A stretch of 64,000 nucleotides of DNA from Toxonevra muliebris (Eukaryota > Arthropoda > Insecta > Diptera > Pallopteridae). The stretch is taken from the NCBI GenBank assembly GCA_963691655.1, contig OY829326.1, positions 140,386,998-140,450,997 on the forward strand, written 5' to 3'. The position numbers and the translations under genes were made by a program. Positions within the stretch are counted from its first letter, which is position 1. Every line of letters starts with the position of its first letter. Below the pieces are notes generated by a model, which was given only the letters and a program-made list of their open reading frames with translations, was not told where the DNA came from and ran no database searches. Of this stretch, positions 60,500 to 64,000 are shown in pieces.

Positions 60500-61400
60500 G
60501 ATAGAAATTTGACCGCCATCACAGCTGAAGATTCGGTTCGCCATTCTTTATGGATTTCGGAGTAACCTCAAGGCTGTGTTAATTTGTTCTAAAAAATATA
60601 TATGAAGAGAATGAACCAATCCTTTTCACCATCTTGAAATGGTTTCCGAGTTTCCAGGCCGAACACTTTTCTGTGGAAGACAAACTTCGTGAAGGTCACC
60701 CAAAATCTTCAACTGATGATGTAAGTGTGGTTCTGATAAAGTTCAAAACTGACGAAGATTCAAAATTGACCTAGGAAATCACTGCCATGGTTGTATCGCA
60801 AATATTTAGCAATGATCATGGATACAAGAAGAAATTTAAAAATGGAGAGTCCATCACTTTCAATAAGATTGGAGCAGGTAATGAAGCTTGATTCTTTAAG
60901 AACGACCTACATAGTAGGAACCAGCAACATTTGATAGTATGGAGAAGTTGCTAATCCACCTATTAAAACCACCCAGCAGAAGCCAGTGGCAAACGTAATG
61001 TTGTCAATTTATTGCACCAGAGAAAAAATTGTAGCTGTTATTACTCTGAAAACTAGACAGACGGTAACTGTTCAATGGTATACTGAAATCAGCTTACCAT
61101 AGGTTTTCGAAAACTTTGTTGGGAAACGAGAAAAAGATGTACAGCGCCGCTGCATTTTGCAACACGATAACGCTCCAGCTCACACTGCTAAAAAAAACGA
61201 ACTACTTCATTGTGCTCTCAGGAATTGAAGAAATTCGTCCAGCACCATATACCCCGGACCAAGCGTTGTGTGGTTTTTGGTTGTTTCCAAAAATAAAAAA
61301 AAATTTTGAGAGTAATTGTTTTCGGTAATAATGAGAAAACAATTAATTCTGTTAATGTCGAAGCTGTAAACCTAAAAAAGCCGATTTTGAAGATCTACCG
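60500..61400 (+). pseudogene. Degenerate mariner-like transposase
   Basis: Plus-strand frames show KWFPSFQAEHFSVEDKLREG and HPKSSTDD (the helix-turn-helix linker FRxGNFDVKDxxRSGxP type), then ITAMVVSQIF. A later piece reads LQHDNAPAHTAKK near 61155-61195 (second catalytic Asp) and EIRPAPYTPDQALCGFWLFP near 61225-61290 (third catalytic region, altered). Frames are broken many times and terminal repeats were not recognised. It differs in sequence from the other mariner copies in the window. Confidence 0.75.
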
Positions 61401-63469
61401 GCAGTTAATGGCAATTATGTCAAAAAATTTCAAAACGATGAAGATTAAAGTTATGAAATTAAAATTGTTTTTGGCCTTTTCCTTGTAGGCAGCTAAACGA
61501 GCTTTTGCAAGTCCCCCGCATACTTTCAATTCAAATGGAAACTCTATTACCGTTAACTTATGTATGGATGTATGTATAGCACAGAACATTGATGAAAATT
61601 AAAATGTATTATTTAAATATGTAAATAAATTAGAGAATAAATTTTCATTATCTCCATGTTGTATATACAATTACATAAAATTCCAAAATTAAAATTAATG
61701 ATGAGCGTATTTTTTGTACATATTTGCTTTCAGCTTATTTAATTGTGCAGGTAAGTGTACGCGCACACAGTTATACACACAGACACACGCACATACACAC
61801 GTATATCAAGTGTATAATAGGAAAAAAAAATAAATATTTATATTTCTATTTACATTTTTTACTAATTTATTTATAATTTTGTTACATGTAAATAAAGGTA
61901 CATGGATTTACTTGTAGTAATACAAAAGGTGGTTCGTTTATTATTTATATGTATATATTTTTTTAATTTGCGTATAGCAAAAATTACAAAAAAAAAAAAT
62001 AACAAACAGGTGAGGTTGGGTAAATATGTATTGAGTATGTATGTATATTTTTGTGATGGTGGTTGTGGTGGTAAGATTTACAATAGCTTTGTGGAATTTG
62101 GTTAGTGGAAAAGCATTTTTATTTACAGCATACAAGTTTGTTAAAAGTTTTACACTGCATTGTAATAAACTTTGAAAGAGAAGAAAAACCTCATTTTTTA
62201 CATAAGTATTTATGAAACGCTGAACTTAGGGATTCGCAGATCGCTGACTTTGTTAAAATATATTATCTGTTAATATTTGGTGTTTTGCGCTGTCAGCAAT
62301 CTCAAATTGAAACTTCCTAAACTTAAGCGACTCCAAAGATGAATGTCAAATCAAAATTAATAACTATATTTTTCCTAAGTCCTGCTATTGATGTCAAGCC
62401 ATTTAAACACGCACTATGGCAACTGGTCTGGCACACTCATATATGCAAATGCACATACATTTATGCCATTCTTGTTTTTAGTTTGCTTGTCTGCAAGTAT
62501 TATAACCGGTATGCGTACGTGAGCTGAATACACTGTGTTTAAGCTTAAATTTTTACCAGCTTCAAATTATAGTTAAGGGAAAAGTTATAAATATGTAAAT
62601 ATGATACTTAGTAGTTGTAATAAAAGAATAATCGAAAATAGAGTTGCGATAATCGCTTGCAGCAGATGCTGCTCTTGATGCTAAGGCTATACTGCTATTG
62701 CTACTCTGTTATTGCTTGTGACATTTAGTATGCAAATTAATTGCTCCAAGTGTTTCGAAAATATTATTTTGTTTTAGTTTTTGTGTTTTTTTTTTTCTTT
62801 TTTTATTTCATTGGATTTGCTTATTCTTCTCACACATTTACATCTAAATTATGTGGAAATGTTTTTGCTATTTCTATTTTTATTTAATGTCTGGTTTTTA
62901 CTATGTCAAATTCAATCAAACTTGCAAATATGTTAGCAATTTTAAATAAGAAATTTTCTCTATTTAATATGGAATGTGATATAGTGAAAACCATGCATAA
63001 GTTTGATTGTCCTTCGAATTTGTATATCGGTGGATTATAGCGGTCATGTGCATGCAATACGGGCTCAGAGAGTATACCTAAAATAGAACACAGTTTAGTT
63101 TATAACGGAGTACTGATTCACAAAAGTAGGAAAGGCTTGCTCATATATCATAGACCCGGCTGCAATACTCAATTTCTTGACAGAGTCGGAATAAAGTTTT
63201 TTAGGCATAAGTAGAGAAAACCTAATTTCTCTGGGAATTAATGTGATGTTGGCGACTCAACCAGCAGCACTCAGGTTGCAGCAGCGAGCATCTACAATCT
63301 ACCCGACGCTTCAACTATTATGAAGATGAAAGTCATTGGATTTACTTCAGCATAATTTGATGACTACAAGTTGCATGGAGAATATTGAATTTTTGCAATA
63401 TTGGTTGCTGCTGCCAGCTTTGAAAGTAATCTTTACGGCGAATGCTATGCGCTTCTTCAGTGTATACAA

Positions 63470-63670
63470 GTACAGTCATCATTTATTCCTAAAGGAGAGA
63501 AGAATGACTAGTCACTTCTTAAAAGCTTCAGGCCTATCGGCTTAATCTGATGACCTGACCGTTCCTGCTCAAAAGCCTGGAGAAAATGATCGGTTTACAT
63601 ATCACCACGCTACATAAGAACATCACGCGCTGCTTGCTTAATGACTGCTCTTTAATGTTTATTCGCAAGT
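63470..63670 (+). pseudogene. Jockey-like LINE reverse transcriptase fragment
   Basis: In one plus-strand frame the sequence reads SSFIPKGEKND, a stop, then SLLKSFRPIGL, two stops, and after a shift PFLLKSLEKMIGLHI and TLHKN. These are the first RT blocks (FIPKxGK, SFRPISLTSFLLKTLEKLID) of a Jockey-clade ORF2. Sequence upstream, 63240-63470, may belong to the same copy but shows no recognised motif. Confidence 0.8.
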
Positions 63671-64000
63671 CTGTTTAGGGTTTTAGAAGCTTTGGTGTAC
63701 GAAAATAGAACCACTTCTTATTCGATTTAGCAACGCTTTCTATCTCAGCTTGAAACATCGACATGACGTTATCTAATAAAATTGATTTTTCAACCCTATT
63801 GGATCCAAAATATAAACCAGCACCAACGTTGTTGTTCATTAAGAATTCGTCAAAGTAGAAGATATTAGACCTTGGTTAAAAACTAGTTCATCTTTCACTG
63901 GCCCATGTATGCAACGTTAGTTTTTGTTTGGCATATCATGTCCATCGCACTATCTCCGATCAAGGTATTATGATTTAGTAGGTTCAGTATTTTATTAGCC

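Larger units (their letters stand above)
58746..64000 (-). other. Intron of Ca-alpha1T upstream of the microexon (5' part outside window)
   Basis: No exon for domain I S1-S5 was found. The region holds AT-rich DNA, an unassigned repeat-like stretch with two GGCGTGGCACC-like words (59590-60000), a mariner-like remnant (60500-61400), CA and GA simple repeats (61750-61800), an open segment near 62890-63078 discussed under findings, and a LINE reverse-transcriptase fragment (63470-63670). Confidence 0.7.

Noticed and set aside
1..64000. CRISPR arrays, operons and bacterial-type promoters or terminators.
   Set aside because: None are present; the window is eukaryotic intron and exon sequence.

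Overview
The window is an AT-rich, intron-dominated stretch of a fly nuclear genome. The only gene I can support is on the minus strand: the middle of a voltage-gated T-type (Cav3) calcium channel alpha-1 subunit, orthologous to Drosophila Ca-alpha1T. Nine exons, read from high to low coordinates, total 2607 nt. They join in a single open frame of 869 codons with matching splice phases at every junction. The glutamine-rich linker, insect-type exon sequence, kilobase introns and mix of Tc1/mariner, piggyBac, hAT, Jockey-like and tRNA-derived elements suggest a brachyceran dipteran with a large genome, perhaps a calyptrate; the species is not determinable here.

The exons run from the extracellular S5-pore turret of domain I (58745) through the domain I pore loop and S6, the gating-brake segment, a long low-complexity I-II linker (15551-9636) and domain II S1 to S5 (ends 5889). 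The N-terminus and domain I S1-S5 must lie above 64000. The domain II pore and domains III-IV must lie beyond position 1. No start codon, stop codon or promoter of the gene is in the window.

Everything else is intron and is rich in dead transposable elements. By intron: 1-5888 has a SINE-like fragment. 6099-9635 has a GACTCCAA minisatellite and a 5'-truncated SINE with an 11-bp target duplication. 10774-14857 has unassigned repeat-like sequence. 15552-21738 has a 626-bp TIR element, a Tc1 remnant, a foldback repeat and a full-length tRNA-derived SINE. 21981-34978 has a mariner remnant, a 529-bp TIR element, a Tc1/mariner copy with both ends, a LINE fragment, a foldback copy and a piggyBac-like element. 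35072-44484 has a Jockey-like copy and a degenerate ~20-bp minisatellite split by a SINE. 44637-46992 has an internally deleted mariner. 47115-58703 has a ~1.5-kb near-perfect palindrome, a mariner, a hAT copy nested in another TIR element, and a third foldback copy. 58746-64000 has a mariner-like remnant and a LINE reverse-transcriptase fragment.

The most interesting points are the distant branch point with a ~200-nt AG-free zone before the 15551 exon, the phase-neutral 42-nt microexon in the domain I turret, the 700-bp-arm palindrome that would fold into dsRNA in the channel pre-mRNA, the tRNA-Glu-like SINE family with an (AACCT)n tail, and the piggyBac-like, hAT and foldback elements whose ends can be defined from the sequence.
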